The notes: generated by a model from the sequence alone, not told the origin. A stretch of 64,000 nucleotides of DNA from CAWFMO01 sp963817065 (GCA_963817065.1 CAWFMO010000001.1:1922001-1986000); one strand, 5' to 3'. Positions 46,196 through 58,419 are shown, counted from the first letter of the stretch. Program-made: numbers and translations.

Positions 46196-48844
46196 ATGAC
46201 AATGACGAACCGCAAACGCGTGTTCTGGGCCACGACGGCCCTCTTCAGCGGCCTTCTGGTCGCCGGCGCCGCCTCCGCCCAATCGTCGGGCACGGTCGCG
46301 ACCGAAGCCACTGAACTGGACACCGTGGTCGTCACCGGCGTTCGCGGGCCCTTCACGACGGACGGCGCCATCGTCGCCGAGACCGTGGCCAAGACCCGCT
46401 CGACCATCACCCAGGAGTTCATCGCCGACCCAGAGCCCGGGCCAGACGATCCTGCAGACCCTGAACCTGGTTCCCGGCGTGAACTTCACCAACACCGACC
46501 CCTACGGCAACTCGGGCGGCAACATCCGCATCCGCGGCTTCGACGGCAACCGCATCTCGCTGACGTTCGACGGCATCCCGCTGAACGACACCGGCAACTA
46601 CGCCATCTACACCAACCAGCAGCTCGACCCCGAGCTGATCGAGCCGCGCCAGACGTCAACCTGGGCACGACCGACGTCGACAGCCCGACCGCCTCGGCCA
46701 CCGGCGGCACGATCAACTACACGACCGCGCCGCCCGCGTCGGAAGTTCGGCGGCCGCGGTCGTCGCCTCGATCGGCGAGTTCAACTACGGCCGCGTCTTC
46801 GGCGCTGTCGACACCGGCGAGTTCGGCCCGTGGGGCACGCCGGCCTGCGCTCGCCGGCTCCTACACCGAAGTACGACAAGTTCAAGGGCCCGGGCGAGCT
46901 CGAGAAGACCCAGTTCAACGGCAAGCTCTATCAGCCGACCTCGGCGACAACGGCGACTTCGTCAGCCTGTCGGCTTCCACTACAACGAGAACCGCAACAA
47001 CTTCTACCGCAACCTCATCACGCCTGGCGCAGTTCGACTCCGGCAGCGATCTCGACAACAGGACCAGCCTGCACGCTGCCCGCGCCGGCGCCGGCGTCGC
47101 CAGAACGACAACGACCCAGGCCCGGTTGCGTCCGTTCGGACGGCACGATCGGCACCGGCAGCTGCACCAACTACTACGGCCTGCGCATCAACCCGTCGAA
47201 CACCGGCAACATCCGCGGCCAGTTCAGCTACGGCCTGACCGGACAACCTCACGCTTCACCTTCGACCCGTCGTTCCAGTACACGCTCGCCAACGGCGGCG
47301 GCATTCGTTCGCCGTCCGAGCGTGACAACCGCTTCGACCAGCAGCGGCACGAACACCGACCGGCCGCGGCGTCGACCTGAACGGCGACGGCGACACCCTC
47401 GACACCGTCGGCCTTCTATCGCCCCGCAACACCAACACCCGCCGCTACGGCATCACCACCTCGCTGATCTGGGACCTCAACGACGACCACCGCCTGCGCG
47501 TCGCCTACACCTGGGATCGGCCGCCACCGCCAGACCGGCGAATGGCATCCTGCTGGGCCGTGACGGCTCCCGGACAACGTGTTCGGCGGCAAGGAGCGGC
47601 TAGGGCGACCCGGACGCCCGCGTCGCCGGCCGGACGGCTACTTCTTCCGCTCGCGCGACCGCTTCTCGATCGCCGAGCTGAACCAGTTCGCCGTGGAATA
47701 CCGCGGCCAGTTCCTCGACGACGCCGTCACGGTGAACATCGGCGTCCGCGCCCCGTATCTTCCAGCCGCGAGCTGAACCAGTACTGCTTCACGCAGAACG
47801 GCACCTCGACCGTCGCGCTGCACGACCGAGCCGACGACGCCCGACGCGACGCCGTCCCGGCAACGTGAACTTCACCGGCGCACGACCGGTTCGTGGATCC
47901 CGCCGTTACATGGCCGAGCTGGAAGTACGACGACGTCCTGCCGAACGTCGGCGTCAACTGGCGCTTCGCCGACGGCCACAGCGTCTACGCCAGCTACGCC
48001 GAAGGCTTTCGGTGCCGCGCACCGACAACCTGTACCACCCGTCCGCGCACCACCGGCGTCCTGGACTTCTCGGCCGTGCAGCCGGAAACGACCAAGTCCT
48101 ACGACCTGGGCTACCGCTTCCGTAACGACCGGTTCCTGGCCCGGCGGCGCTCTGGCACACCGACTACGAGAACCGCATCGTCTCGTCGCGCGACAACGAC
48201 CCGCATCGCCGACCTTCGACCTGACCATCGACCGCAACGTCGGCGACGTGAAGCAGTGGGGCTTCGACGGCCAGCTCGGCTGGAATGTCACGGACACCCT
48301 GTCGGTCTACGGCTCGGCCTCGTACAACGAGAGCGAACTGCAAGACGACCTGTTCCTCGGCAACTTCAACTGCACGCCGGCGACCAGGTCCGGGTTCGAC
48401 CCCGGCCTGCCCGGCCGGCGGCCTGCTGATCCCGCTTCCTGCAGACCAAGGGCAAGACCCTGGTCGAGACGCCCGACTGGACCTATTCGGCCCGCGTCGA
48501 CTGGGACATCACGGCGGACCTGTCGGTCGGCCTGCAGGCCAAGTACGTCGGCGACCGCTTCGCCACCGACGTCAACGACGAGGTGGCCCCGGCCTACACC
48601 GTCGCCGACTTCGACGCCCGCTACGACCTGACCAACACGTTCGGCATCCGCGACGCCTATGTGCAGGTCAACGTCACCAACCTGCTCGACGAGGACTACC
48701 TCGGCAACATCTCGACGGGTAACAACTCGTTCGCGGCTCCGATCAGCTCGGACCCCCGTGTCCCGCTGCGCGGCGGTCAGACCCGCACCTACTCGATCGG
48801 CTCGCCGCGCACGGCGATGATCAGCCTGCGGCATGAAGTTCTAG
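46196..48844 (+). CDS. TonB-dependent outer membrane receptor, frameshifted
   Basis: About 875 residues from ATG 46196 or 46202. A signal peptide (RVFWATTALFSGLLVAGAASAQ) is followed by the TonB box region ELDTVVVTGVR, the plug with LNLVPGVNFTNTDPYG, GNIRIRGFDGNRISLTFDGIPLND and PTASATGGTINY, and barrel strands such as FGAVDTGEFGPWG, YRGQFLDDAVTVNIGVRAPY, LPNVGVNWRFADGHSVYASYAEGF, QLGWNVTDTLSVYGSASYNES and YTVADFDARYDLTNTFG. It ends LRMKF, the aromatic C-terminus needed for barrel insertion. About 15 frame changes. A Pho box upstream suggests a phosphorus-containing ligand. Confidence 0.92.
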
Positions 48845-48873
48845 GTCCAGACGATCGAAGCAGACTGAAGGAG

Positions 48874-48905
48874 GGCGGTCCGGAAACGGGCCGCCTCTTT
48901 CTTTT
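48874..48905 (+). terminator. Rho-independent terminator after TonB receptor
   Basis: GGCGGTCCG (48874-48882) pairs with CGGGCCGCC (48887-48895) through one T-G wobble, loop GAAA, followed by TCTTTCTTTTT. It ends 61 bases after the receptor stop. Confidence 0.85.
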
Positions 48906-49019
48906 TGCCTGTCGTCCCGCAGCGCGGCGGACCATGGCCGTCCCGCGCGAGTTGAAGTCGGAGGCGCGCGTGTCTATCTGGCGCGGCTGCCTCGCCCCGT
49001 TCAGGAACGTTTTCGCTTG

Positions 49020-50031
49020 ATGACCACTCCCATCCCCGCCGAATGGACGCCGCACCGCGCCATGTGGGTCGGCTGGCCCAGCCATGGCGAGCTGTGGGAG
49101 GACGACCTCGAACCGGCCCAGGCCGAGGTCGCGGCCCTGGTCCGCGCCCTGGCCGGTCCGGGCGGCGAGAAGCGTGAGGCTGCTGGTCGGCGAGCCCGAG
49201 GCGCTGGACGACGCCCGCGCGCGCTTCGACGGCGTGGCCGGGGTCGAGATCGTCGCACGGCCGGTTCGGCGACATCTGGCTGCGCGACACCGGCCCGATC
49301 TTCGGCGTCGGACTCCGCGACGCGCGGCGGCCTTCCGCTTCAACGGCTGGGGCGGCAAGTACGAGCTGCGAGCACGACGACACGGTCGCCGACCAGATCG
49401 GCCGCGGCCTCGGGCGTCGCCCCTGACCCGCAACGACTTCATCCTCGAGGGCGGCGCGGTCGACCACGACGGCCGGGGCACGATCCTGACCACCCGCCAG
49501 TGCCTGCTCAACCCCAACCGCAATCCCGGCTGGACCGAGGCCAGGCCGAGGCGGCCCTGGCCGCCGTCGCTGGGCGCGAAGAAGGTGCTGTGGCTGGGCG
49601 ACGGCCTGCTGAACGACCACACCGACGGCCATGTCGACAACCTGGCCCGCTTCGTCGCGCCCGGCGTCGTGGCCTGCCCGGTCGCCTGGGGCAAGGGCGA
49701 CCCCAACGCCGAGGTCTATGACGACCGCGGCCCGCGCCCTGGTCGCAGATGACCGACGCGACGCGGCGCGCCGCTGCAGGTGATGCGCATCCCCTCGCCC
49801 GGGCTTCGTCGGCGACGAGGACGAGATGCCGTGCCGGCCAGCCACATGAACTTCCTCATCGCCAACGGCGCGGTCATCGTGCCGACCTACGGCGACGCCC
49901 GCGCCGCCGATCTGGCCGTCAGGGGCTGGCGACGGTCTGTTCCCGGACCGCGAGGTCATCGGCCTGCCGTCGATCGCCATCCTGACGGGCGGCGGATCCT
50001 TCCACTGCATCACCCAGCAGGAGCCCGCCTG

Positions 50032-50032
<1 letters not shown>
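49020..50032 (+). CDS. aguA: Agmatine deiminase, frameshifted
   Basis: About 338 residues from ATG 49020, converting agmatine to N-carbamoylputrescine. Family blocks: PAEWTPHRAMWVGWPSHGELW, FGDIWLRDTGPIF, FRFNGWGGKYE, FILEGGAVDHDGRGTILTTRQCLLNPNRNP, WLGDGLLNDHTDGHVDNLARFV and, at the C-terminus, ASHMNFLIANGAVIVPTYGD and the catalytic cysteine in GGGSFHCITQQEPA. About nine frame changes. Its TGA overlaps the ATG of the amidase gene, so the two steps to putrescine are translationally coupled. Confidence 0.93.
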
Positions 50033-50910
<878 letters not shown>

Positions 50911-51664
50911 GCCCCGGCCTGGGCGAAGGCGCGGCGTTCGGCGGCGCAGCCCGGGCTGGTCAGCCCCTCGGCGCGCGCGGCCGCGACCTCGGCCCGCGCG
51001 GCTTCCAGATCGGCGGCGAAGCCGGGCGACCCCGCCTCCGCGGCGTACAGTCGCTGGCCCAGCACGGCGCCGTCCGCGACGTCTCCCGGCCAGTTCATGC
51101 GGCAGATCGCGCGGCTCAGTCCGATCTCGCGGCCGATGCGCCGGGCGTCGGCGGCGCGGTCGGGCGCCAGGGCCGCGAACATCTCGCCATAGGCCGCGCC
51201 GGCGACAGCGCCCCCCGCGGGCCACGACGGTCCGTCGCGCATGGCGTCATTGACCCTCTGGCACGGCTGCAGGCCTTCGATCGCCTTGATCGGACGCGGT
51301 CGGGGCGACCGCTCGGCCAGCAGACGCGTCAGGCTGTCGGCGTCGATCAGCAGCCGGTTCATCAGCCGGGTCAGGGCCGGGCGGGGCTTCTGCGCGAATC
51401 GGGCGCCCAGAACGCAGTCGAAATGCTGGGCCCCGTCCGGCGCCGCCAGCTGGGCGTGGGCCGTGGCCATCCACCAGCGGTCCGTGCCGGGTTCGACGGG
51501 TGTCAGGTCGGACGCGGACCAGGGTGCGGGTGCGGGAGCCGCATCGGCCAGCGCCCGTATCGCGCGCTGGTCCAGATAGCCTGGCGGCGCCACGACAGGC
51601 GCGGAGCCGTCGCCCGTGGCGCAGGCGCCCAGAAGGGCGCAGGCCGCGAGCGCGGCGGCGCGGC

Positions 51665-52156
51665 TCACCCGCCGGCGGTCCAGTCCAGCTGAACGCTGGT
51701 GGGACCGTTCTCGACGGGGGTGGCGACGACGCGCAGCAGTTTGCCGCTGCCGTCTTCGGCCGCGGCGCCATAGGCGCGGGCCTCGCCCTGGTTCATGGCC
51801 ATGACCGAGGCCAGACCGGCGGCCTCGGCGCGCTGACGATAGAAGGCGATGACCGTTTCGGGCGCGGCGTCGGTGGTGAAGCTCAGAATGCCGCCGGGAC
51901 CGTCGGGCCCCTGGGCGACGGTGGCCGGACCGCTGACGATTCCGCCCGGATAGACCACGGCGAAGACGGGCGCGCCCGGCGCCGCCGGTTGCGGCGCGGC
52001 CGTCGTCGCGGCGGCGGGCGCAGCCGCTTCCGGCGCGGCGCGGGCCGTGTCGATCGCGGCCTCGTCCGGGGCCGCGGCGTCCGGCGCCGGGCCCGGACCG
52101 CAACCGGCCGCGGCCAGGGTCGCCGTCAGTGCGGCGGCCGCGAACATGCGCTTCAT
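51665..52156 (-). CDS. Ala-rich lipoprotein, function unknown
   Basis: An intact 163-residue leftward protein from ATG 52154-52156. A lipoprotein signal (KRMFAAAALTATLAAAGCGPG) is followed by a 45-residue Ala/Pro/Glu-rich linker and a small domain: VVYPGGIVSGPATVAQ, GGILSFTTDAAPETVIAFYRQRAEAAGLA and KLLRVVATPVENGPTSVQLDW. The block TDAAPETVIAFYRQ resembles small periplasmic proteins that sense or chaperone, but no family is named. Coupled to the phosphatase-like gene by a four-base overlap. Confidence 0.72.
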   Translation of the reverse strand: MKRMFAAAALTATLAAAGCGPGPAPDAAAPDEAAIDTARAAPEAAAPAAATTAAPQPAAPGAPVFAVVYPGGIVSGPATVAQGPDGPGGILSFTTDAAPETVIAFYRQRAEAAGLASVMAMNQGEARAYGAAAEDGSGKLLRVVATPVENGPTSVQLDWTAGG

Positions 52157-52264
52157 CCCGTTTCGTCCCTGAAAAGACTGTTTGATTGCGCGCACCGTGG
52201 CCCAAGGCTGCGGCGGCGGCAAGGCAGGTTCACGCCTTCCGAAAGGCGCGCCATGACGCACGGG

Positions 52265-52615
52265 TCAGCCAGTCGCGGCGTCGACCTGATCCGGCTTGCC
52301 CTCCGCCGGATCGCCGGCCGGCCCGGTCCTGTCCGCGCCGGTGTTCTTGATCGGGTTCGGATCGGCGTTCGAGGGCGACTGCGGATCGGCCGAGGCCATG
52401 CCCTCGGTCGTCAGGGTCTCGTTGATGGCGTCCTGATCCGGATCGTCGTCCGATCCGGTGGCGGCCCCGCCCTGCAACGATCCGGCCCGGGTGTCCGATC
52501 CCATGTCGGAGCCCGACAGCGCCTCGGTCATGGCGTCGGGCTTGCGGCCCAGATCGGGCTTCTCGCCCATGTCGTCCGCCTCGCGGGCGTCCTCGGTCTG
52601 ATGCTGGTCGTTCAT
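52265..52615 (-). CDS. Acidic low-complexity protein of unknown function
   Basis: A 116-residue leftward protein from an ATG at 52613-52615 with GAAGGAG upstream (leftward). It is rich in Asp, Glu, Gly, Ser, Asn and Pro (EDAREADDMGEKPDLGRKPD, DDDPDQDAINETLTTEGMAS) with no hydrophobic core, signal or cysteines, so it is predicted to be disordered. The frame is clean and has a good ribosome-binding site, so it is likely real. It follows the polyamine dhs-like gene in the same direction, after that gene's terminator. Confidence 0.6.
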   Translation of the reverse strand: MNDQHQTEDAREADDMGEKPDLGRKPDAMTEALSGSDMGSDTRAGSLQGGAATGSDDDPDQDAINETLTTEGMASADPQSPSNADPNPIKNTGADRTGPAGDPAEGKPDQVDAATG

Positions 52616-52702
52616 GGAGAAGCTCCTTCAGGAGAAGAAGCGGGCAGGCGGGAGTGGGGTTCCAACACCTCCTGTCGACGGAAGATTCTGCGCAGGGCCA
52701 CG

Positions 52703-52728
52703 AAAAAAGGCCGGGATCGCTCCCGGCC
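52703..52728 (-). terminator. Rho-independent terminator of dhs-like gene
   Basis: GGCCGGGA (52709-52716) pairs with TCCCGGCC (52721-52728), loop TCGC; read leftward it is followed by six T (complement of 52703-52708). It lies 24 bases after the stop at 52752. Confidence 0.88.
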
Positions 52729-52751
52729 TTTCGATTCCTTCCGGAGCCTCG

Positions 52752-53835
52752 TTAGCCCGCGGGCATGAGAATCCGTTCGTCTTTCCCGAACAGCTTGGCC
52801 CAGCGGCGCTTCTCGCGGTTCTTCCAGGCGCCGCGGTGGTAGGCGTCCGAGGCGATCAGCGGCACCACGGTGGTGGCCTCGGCGAACACCATCTGCTCGT
52901 AGGTGGTCTCGACCTTGCCCCAGGAGGCGGCCTCCTTGAGCGTCGAGGACGAGCAGGCGCCGTCGCGCACGTCGGCGACGGTGATCTGCACGGCGTATTT
53001 GTGCATCTCGGCCTCGACGCCGAGGATCTCGGCGCAGACCACGGTGTCCTGGGCGAAGTTCTTCGGCACGCCGCCGCCGACCATGAACAGGCCGGTGGCG
53101 CCGGCGGCGATCTTGATGTCGGTCAGTTCGCGGAAGTCGGCCACCGCGTCGATGATCAGGTAGGGCTTGCCCGGCCGCGATCCGCTCCTTCTGGTGCTTG
53201 ACCAGGCCGAAGCCGGCCGAGCTGTCGACGAAGGCCGGGCAGAAGATCGGCACGCCTTCTTCATAGGCGGTCTGGATCAGCGAGCCGGGCTTCTTGGCGT
53301 TGCCCTCGCGCCAGCCACTTGCCCATCTCCCAGATGAACTCGCGCGAGGAATAGGCGCGCGGCTCCAGGCGGTTGGCAGATCTCCAGGATCGTGTCGTCG
53401 CAGGTCTGGAGCTCTTCCTCGTCGATGTAGGTGTCGTAGATGCGGTCGATGTAGTGGTCGCGCAGGACGTTGTCGTCGACCTGGCCGGCGGCCTGGTAGT
53501 GCTTGAAGCCCAGGGCCTCGAAGAAATCCATGTCGACGATCGAGGCGCCGGTGGCGACCACCGCGTCGATCATGCCGAACTTCACCATGTCGCGGTAGAC
53601 GTGCATGCAGCCGCCGGCCGAGGTCGAGCCGGCCAGGATCAGCCAGGGCGAGCAGGCCTTGTCCTCCAGCGCCATGTTGAAGATGTCGGCGGCGCGCGCG
53701 GTGTCGCGGCTGGTGAAGCTCATCTTGCGCATGGCGTCGATGACCGGCCGGGCGTCGTAGGCGGTGATGTCCACGTGCTCGACGGTGTTGGCGAGCAGCT
53801 CGGCCTTGCTGGTTCGACTGAACGGGAGCGTTCAT
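52752..53835 (-). CDS. Deoxyhypusine synthase-like polyamine enzyme (homospermidine synthase-like), frameshifted
   Basis: A leftward enzyme of about 358 residues from ATG 53833-53835 (MNAPVQSN; then VEHVDITAYDARPVIDAM). DHS-family blocks: RDTARAADIFNMALEDK, PWLILAGSTSAGGCMHVYRDMVKFGMIDAVVATGA, EEGVPIFCPAFVDSSAGFGL, GATGLFMVGGGVPKNFAQDT and the catalytic lysine in KEAASWGKVETTYEQM, aligned with SWGK of eukaryotic DHS. Bacteria lack the eIF5A substrate; bacterial homologues transfer the aminobutyl group to putrescine or similar amines, giving homospermidine. The decarboxylase gene upstream supports this. About four frame changes. Confidence 0.88.
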
Positions 53836-53926
53836 TGCTCGGGTTTCCCTTTGAGTTTGAGCGCCCGTCTCATAGGAAACGCGCGGCCCGGACGGAGCGA
53901 CGGGCCGCTGCTGGATAACAACGCGA

Positions 53927-55216
53927 TCAGCGACGGTTTAGCGCCGCTGCTTCTTCCGCTGGCCGCGCCTTGCCCTTGGGGCGCGACAGGCGGACGACCT
54001 TGCGCTCGTCCTCTTCCGCCGTGGCGCGCACGGTCGGGATCGAGCGCGGCGCCAGGCCGAACATCGAGGCCATCGGCGCGTCCTCGACCATCGGCGGTCT
54101 CGGCGTCGCCGAAGCCGTTGAAGCGGGTGTCATGGCCACGCCATAGGCGCCCAGCATGCCGATCTCGATGTAGTCGCCCTCGCTGGACGTCGTCCGGCAG
54201 CCAGAACGGGCCCGGCATGTGGTCGATGGAGTCGCAGGTCGGGCCGTAGAAGCGGAAGGGCTTCAGCGTCGGCTCGACGGCGCTCGCCGTCCGCGGAACA
54301 GCTTGACCGGGAAGGGCCACTTGGCGTGGGCGGCGTCGAACAGCGAGCCGTAGGAGCCGTCGTTCAGATAGAGCGCGTCGCCCTTGCGCAGCTCGACCTT
54401 GGTCAGGATCGAGGAGGCTTCGGCCACCAGCGCGCGGCCGGGCTCGCACCACAGCTCGGTGGTCTCGTGGACCATCATCTCGGCGAAGCCGCGGTGGATG
54501 GAGTCGACGTAGTCGGCCAGTGTCGGGCGGGACCATGCCCGGATAGACCGACGGGAAGCCGCCGCCGACGTCGACGACGTCGGCGAACACGCCGGCGCGG
54601 ACCAGCGGCGCGCGACGGCCTGGGCCATGGCCGCCTGGTAGGCGGTCGGGCGCATGCACTGGCTGCCGACGTGGAAGGAGACGCCCATCAGGTCCTGGGT
54701 CGCGCGGCGCGCGGCCAGCAGCAGCGACGGCGGCCTCGTGCGGCGTCGACGCCGAACTTGCCGGACAGCGGATAGGCCGCGCCTTCGGCCGAGACCGCCA
54801 GGCGGACGATCAGGTTCAGGTCCTTGGCGCCGCCGGTGGCCTCGAGGATCTTGGCCAGCTCCTCGTGGGTGTCGAGCGCGAAGGTGCTGCACGCCGTGGT
54901 CGAAATAGGCCGCGGCGATCGCGCGCGCGGCTCTTGACCGGATGCATGAAGGCCATGCGCGCGCCGGGCGCGTGCGCGGCCACCAGCTCGATCTCGGGGA
55001 TCGAGGCGACGTCGAACGACGGTGACGCCGTTCGCGGCCAGGGTCTCGATGACCCACGGCGAAGGGTTGGCCTTCACAGCGTAGAAGACGTCGCCTTTGA
55101 AATTGTCCTGGAACCAGCGCGCCGCTACGGCCACCGGCGTCCGGTCGCACGAGTGCGACAGGACGTTCCGGGGACCGCTCACGGACCAGGTCCAGGGGCG
55201 TATGGTACGTGTGCAA
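53927..55216 (-). CDS. Ornithine/diamino acid decarboxylase (PLP fold-type III), frameshifted
   Basis: A leftward enzyme of about 425 residues; start is TTG 55214-55216 (HTYHTPLDLVRERSPERPVAL) or GTG 55219-55221. The PLP lysine is in GDVFYAVKANPSPWVIETLA; then AIAAAYFDHGV, FALDTHEELAKILEATGG, LMGVSFHVGSQC, VVDVGGGFPSVYPGM, WCEPGRALVAEASSILTKVEL and the catalytic cysteine in FYGPTCDSIDHMPGPFWLP. This is the type III ornithine (or lysine) decarboxylase that supplies putrescine. A distinctive C-terminal tail ends KARPAEEAAALNRR. About ten frame changes. The dhs-like gene follows 91 bases on. Confidence 0.88.
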
Positions 55217-55452
55217 TTCACGTAACCCCCTGTAGATTGTTAAACCCAGACCGGCGTTAGCAGCGCAAAGTCAGACCACGGGGTCCGCCGGAAGCCGCGA
55301 TGTAGGGTCACGCGCCTGTCATGTAAAGCGGTTTTTTCTAGGCGGGCCATGGGTTTGGCCGGGTTTGGTCCGGGTGCGGATCGAACATCGCTCGCGCGAA
55401 CGGCTGTTCGTGACTCAGCCGTAACTTGCCGACTGAAAGACCGCTGGTACCG
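55217..55452. promoter_or_regulatory. Divergent promoter region of decarboxylase and M16 peptidase genes
   Basis: This gap serves the leftward decarboxylase gene and the rightward peptidase gene. It holds a T-rich patch GTTTTTTCT near 55,330 and, close to the peptidase, TTGCCG (55426-55431) and GGTACCGT (55446-55453), a possible but weak -35/-10 pair. No operator repeat was found by eye. Confidence 0.3.
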
Positions 55453-55475
55453 TCCCCCCGCCAACCTCGGGGGGA
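55453..55475 (+). promoter_or_regulatory. Hairpin enclosing the ribosome-binding site of the M16 peptidase gene
   Basis: TCCCCCCG (55453-55460), loop CCAACCT, CGGGGGGA (55468-55475) form a perfect 8-base-pair stem that ends 6 bases before the ATG at 55482. GGGGGGA in the 3' arm is the only plausible Shine-Dalgarno sequence, so the stem would hide it. This may restrict translation unless opened. Seen directly; the effect is inferred. Confidence 0.6.
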
Positions 55476-55481
55476 TATTCC

Positions 55482-58299
55482 ATGCGCCGCACCGTTTTCG
55501 CCGCCGCCGCCGCACTCATGATCGTGGCGGGCGCTCCGCCGGTCATGGCCCAGGTCCCGGCGTCCCAGCTGGCCCGCAGCGTCGATATTCCGTTCGAGGA
55601 ATTCACGCTCGACAACGGCCTGCGCGTCGTCGTCCACACCGACCGCAAGGCGCCGGTCGTGGCGGTCGCCGCCTGGTACAACGTCGGCGCCAAGGACGAG
55701 CCCGAGGGCCAGACCGGCTACGCCCACCTGTTCGAGCATATCGGCCTGTTCAACCCGACCGAAAACCTGCCCGGCGGCCTGATGGAGCCCCTGCGGGCCA
55801 TCGGCGCGACCGACTGGAACGGCACCACCTGGTTCGACCGCACCAATTTCTTCCAGACCGTCCCGACCTCGGCCCTCGACCAGGCGCTCTACATGGAGAG
55901 CGACCGGATGGGCCACCTGCTGGGCGGCGCTCAACCAGGAGCGGCTCGATAACCAGCGCGGCGTGGTCCAGAACGAGAAGCGCCAGGGCGACAACCAGCC
56001 CTATGGCCTCGTCTACTACGCCCAGCTGGAGGCGCTCTTCCCGCCGGGCCATCCCTACCGCCACTCGACCATCGGCTCGATGGCCGATCTCGACGCCGCC
56101 AGTCTGGAAAACCTGCGCCAGTGGCACCGCGACAACTACGGTCCCAACAACGCCGTGCTGGTGCTGGCGGGCGACATCGACGCCGCCTCGGCCCGCACCC
56201 TGGTGCAACGCTATTTCGGCCACATCCCGCGCGGCGCGCAGAACAACCGGCCCAGGCCGACATCCCGACCCTGCCCGCCCGCGTCGACCTCGCGATGCAT
56301 GACCGCGTGCCCAACACCCGCCTGTATCGCACCTGGGTCGTGCCCGGCATGCTGGACGAAACCTCGGCCGATCTGGACGTCGCCGCCACGCGTGCTGGGC
56401 GGGCTGGCCAGTTCGCGGCTGGACAACGCCCTGGTGCGCGGCGACGAGACCGCGACCGCGGTCACGACCGGCTGTCAGGCCTTCCACCGTCTCGGCATGT
56501 TCACGACCACGGTCGATGTGAAGCCCGGCGGCGACGTCGAGGCGGTCTCGGCGAAGCTGGACCAACTGATCGCCGACTTCATCGCCTCGGGCCCGACGGC
56601 CGACGAGGTCGCCCGCGTCGTCACCTCGCGCATGTCCCAGCAGATCCAGGCGCTCGAGCCCGTGGGCGGCTTCGGCGGCAAGGCCGTGGTCCTGGCCGAG
56701 GGTGAGCTCTACGCCGGCGATCCGGACTTCTACAAGCAACGAACTGGCCGCCCTCGGCGCCGTCACCCCCGCCTCGGTCAAGGCCGTCATGGACCGCTGG
56801 CTGACCCGGCCGGTGCTCGCGGTCCGCGTCGATCCGGGCGAGCGCGAAGCCTATGCCGAGGCCGCGGACGCCCGTCGCGCGCGCCCGCCGCGGCCGGAAC
56901 CCCTGGCCTTCGCCCCGCGCGATCCGATGCCCGGCGTCGGCGCCGATGAAGGCGCTGGAGTTCCCCGACGTCGAACGCGCCCGCCTGTCGAACGGCGTCG
57001 AGGTCGTCTACGCCCGCTCGACCACCGTGCCGGCGACCCGCGTGGCGGTCGAGTTCGACGCCGGCGTACGCCGCCGACCGCGCCGACGCGCCTGGGCACC
57101 CAGACGCCTGATGCTGGCCCGCTGACCGAGGGCACCACCACGCGCGACGTCGACGCCCTGACCGAGGAGCAAGAACGTCTGGGCGCCACGGTCGCCGCCT
57201 TCGCCGGCGTGGACCGCACGACGGTCAGTCTGACGGCCGTGACCGCCAACCTCGAACCGTCGCTGGCCCTGCTGGCCGACGTGATCCGCAATCCGGCCTT
57301 CGCGCCCGGCCGACGTCGAACGCCTGCGCGCCCAGCAACTGGCCGGCATCGCCCAGGAGAAGGCCTCGCCCAACGGCATGGCCGCCCGCGCCCTGCCGCC
57401 GTTGCTGTATGGCGCGGCCCACCCCTATGGCCGGGCCTGGTCACGGGCTCGGGCGACACGCCGCCGTCCAGGCGACTGGACCCGCGCCGACCTGACCGCC
57501 TTCCACCAGCCTGGATCCGCCCCGACAACGCCACGCATCTTCGTCGTCTCCGACCTGCCGCTGTCGGAGCTGACGCCCGCATGCTGGAGGCCGCCTTCGG
57601 CGACTGGGCCGGCCCCGTCGGCGCCAAGGGAACCAAGACCTTCGCCGCGCCGTCCCCGCCGCCCGGCCGCCGCATCGTCCTGATCGACCGGCCGCAGTCG
57701 CCGCAGTCGCTGATCTCGGCGGCGCTGGTCCTGCCGGTCACGGGCACGCGACGACCTGGTGGCCCTGAACGCGGCCAACGAGATGCTCGGCAGCGACTTC
57801 CTGTCGCGCATCAACCCGGACATCCGCGAGACGCAAGGGCTGGTCCTACGGCGCTGCAGCGGCCGGGTCAACGCCGATGGAGCACCGCGCGCCCTATATC
57901 ACTCAGCGCGCCGGTCCAGTCCAACCGCACCGGTGAATCGATCGCCGTCCTGATCGACCAGTACCGCGCGCTTCCTGTCCGAGCGCGGCGTCACGGCCGG
58001 CCGAGCGGAGCGGACCGTCAACGGCAACATCCGCTCAGCTGGCCGGCGGTTTCGAAACCTCGGCCGCAGATGCTGAACGCCCTGCGCACCAACGCCCTCT
58101 ACGGCCGTCCGGACGACTACTGGGAGACGCTGGCCGCCGCGCTACGCAGGCGCTGACCGCCGCCCAGATGGACGCCGCGGCCCGCGCAGGTCGATCGACG
58201 GTCGCAACTTCGTCTGGGTGGTCGTCGGCGACGCCGCCGGCGGTCCGGCCGCAGCTGGAGGCGCTGGGTCTGCCGGTCGAGGTGCGGTCGGCGCAGTAG
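55482..58299 (+). CDS. M16 family zinc metallopeptidase, two-unit form, secreted, frameshifted
   Basis: About 935 residues from ATG 55482. A signal peptide (RTVFAAAAALMIVAGAPPVMAQ) precedes the first M16 unit: EEFTLDNGLRVVVHTDRKAPVVAVAAWYNVG and the inverted zinc motif HLFEHI in GYAHLFEHIGLFNP, with the third zinc ligand in VVQNEKRQGDNQPYG. The second, inactive-type unit follows (NGVEVVYARSTTVPATRVAVEFDAG) with VLIDRPQSPQSLISAAL and LNAANEMLGSDFLSRIN. Such pitrilysin-like proteins degrade small peptides in the periplasm. More than 15 frame changes, denser in the second half. Stop at 58297-58299. Confidence 0.9.
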
Positions 58300-58419
58300 G
58301 CGGGCGTGGCCCGACTGCTGTTCCGCTGGACGAAATCCTCGCGGACGTGTCATTAAGACTTGCCTCGCGGGCCTGATCGGGCCATGCGGCGCGCCCTTGC
58401 AACCGCTTCCAGCGTGTCC

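Noticed and set aside
58347..58365. Pho box before phnC (GTGTCAT then CTTGCCT)
   Set aside because: Only one good half-site is present and the second copy is poor and one base out of phase, unlike the clear box at 46076.
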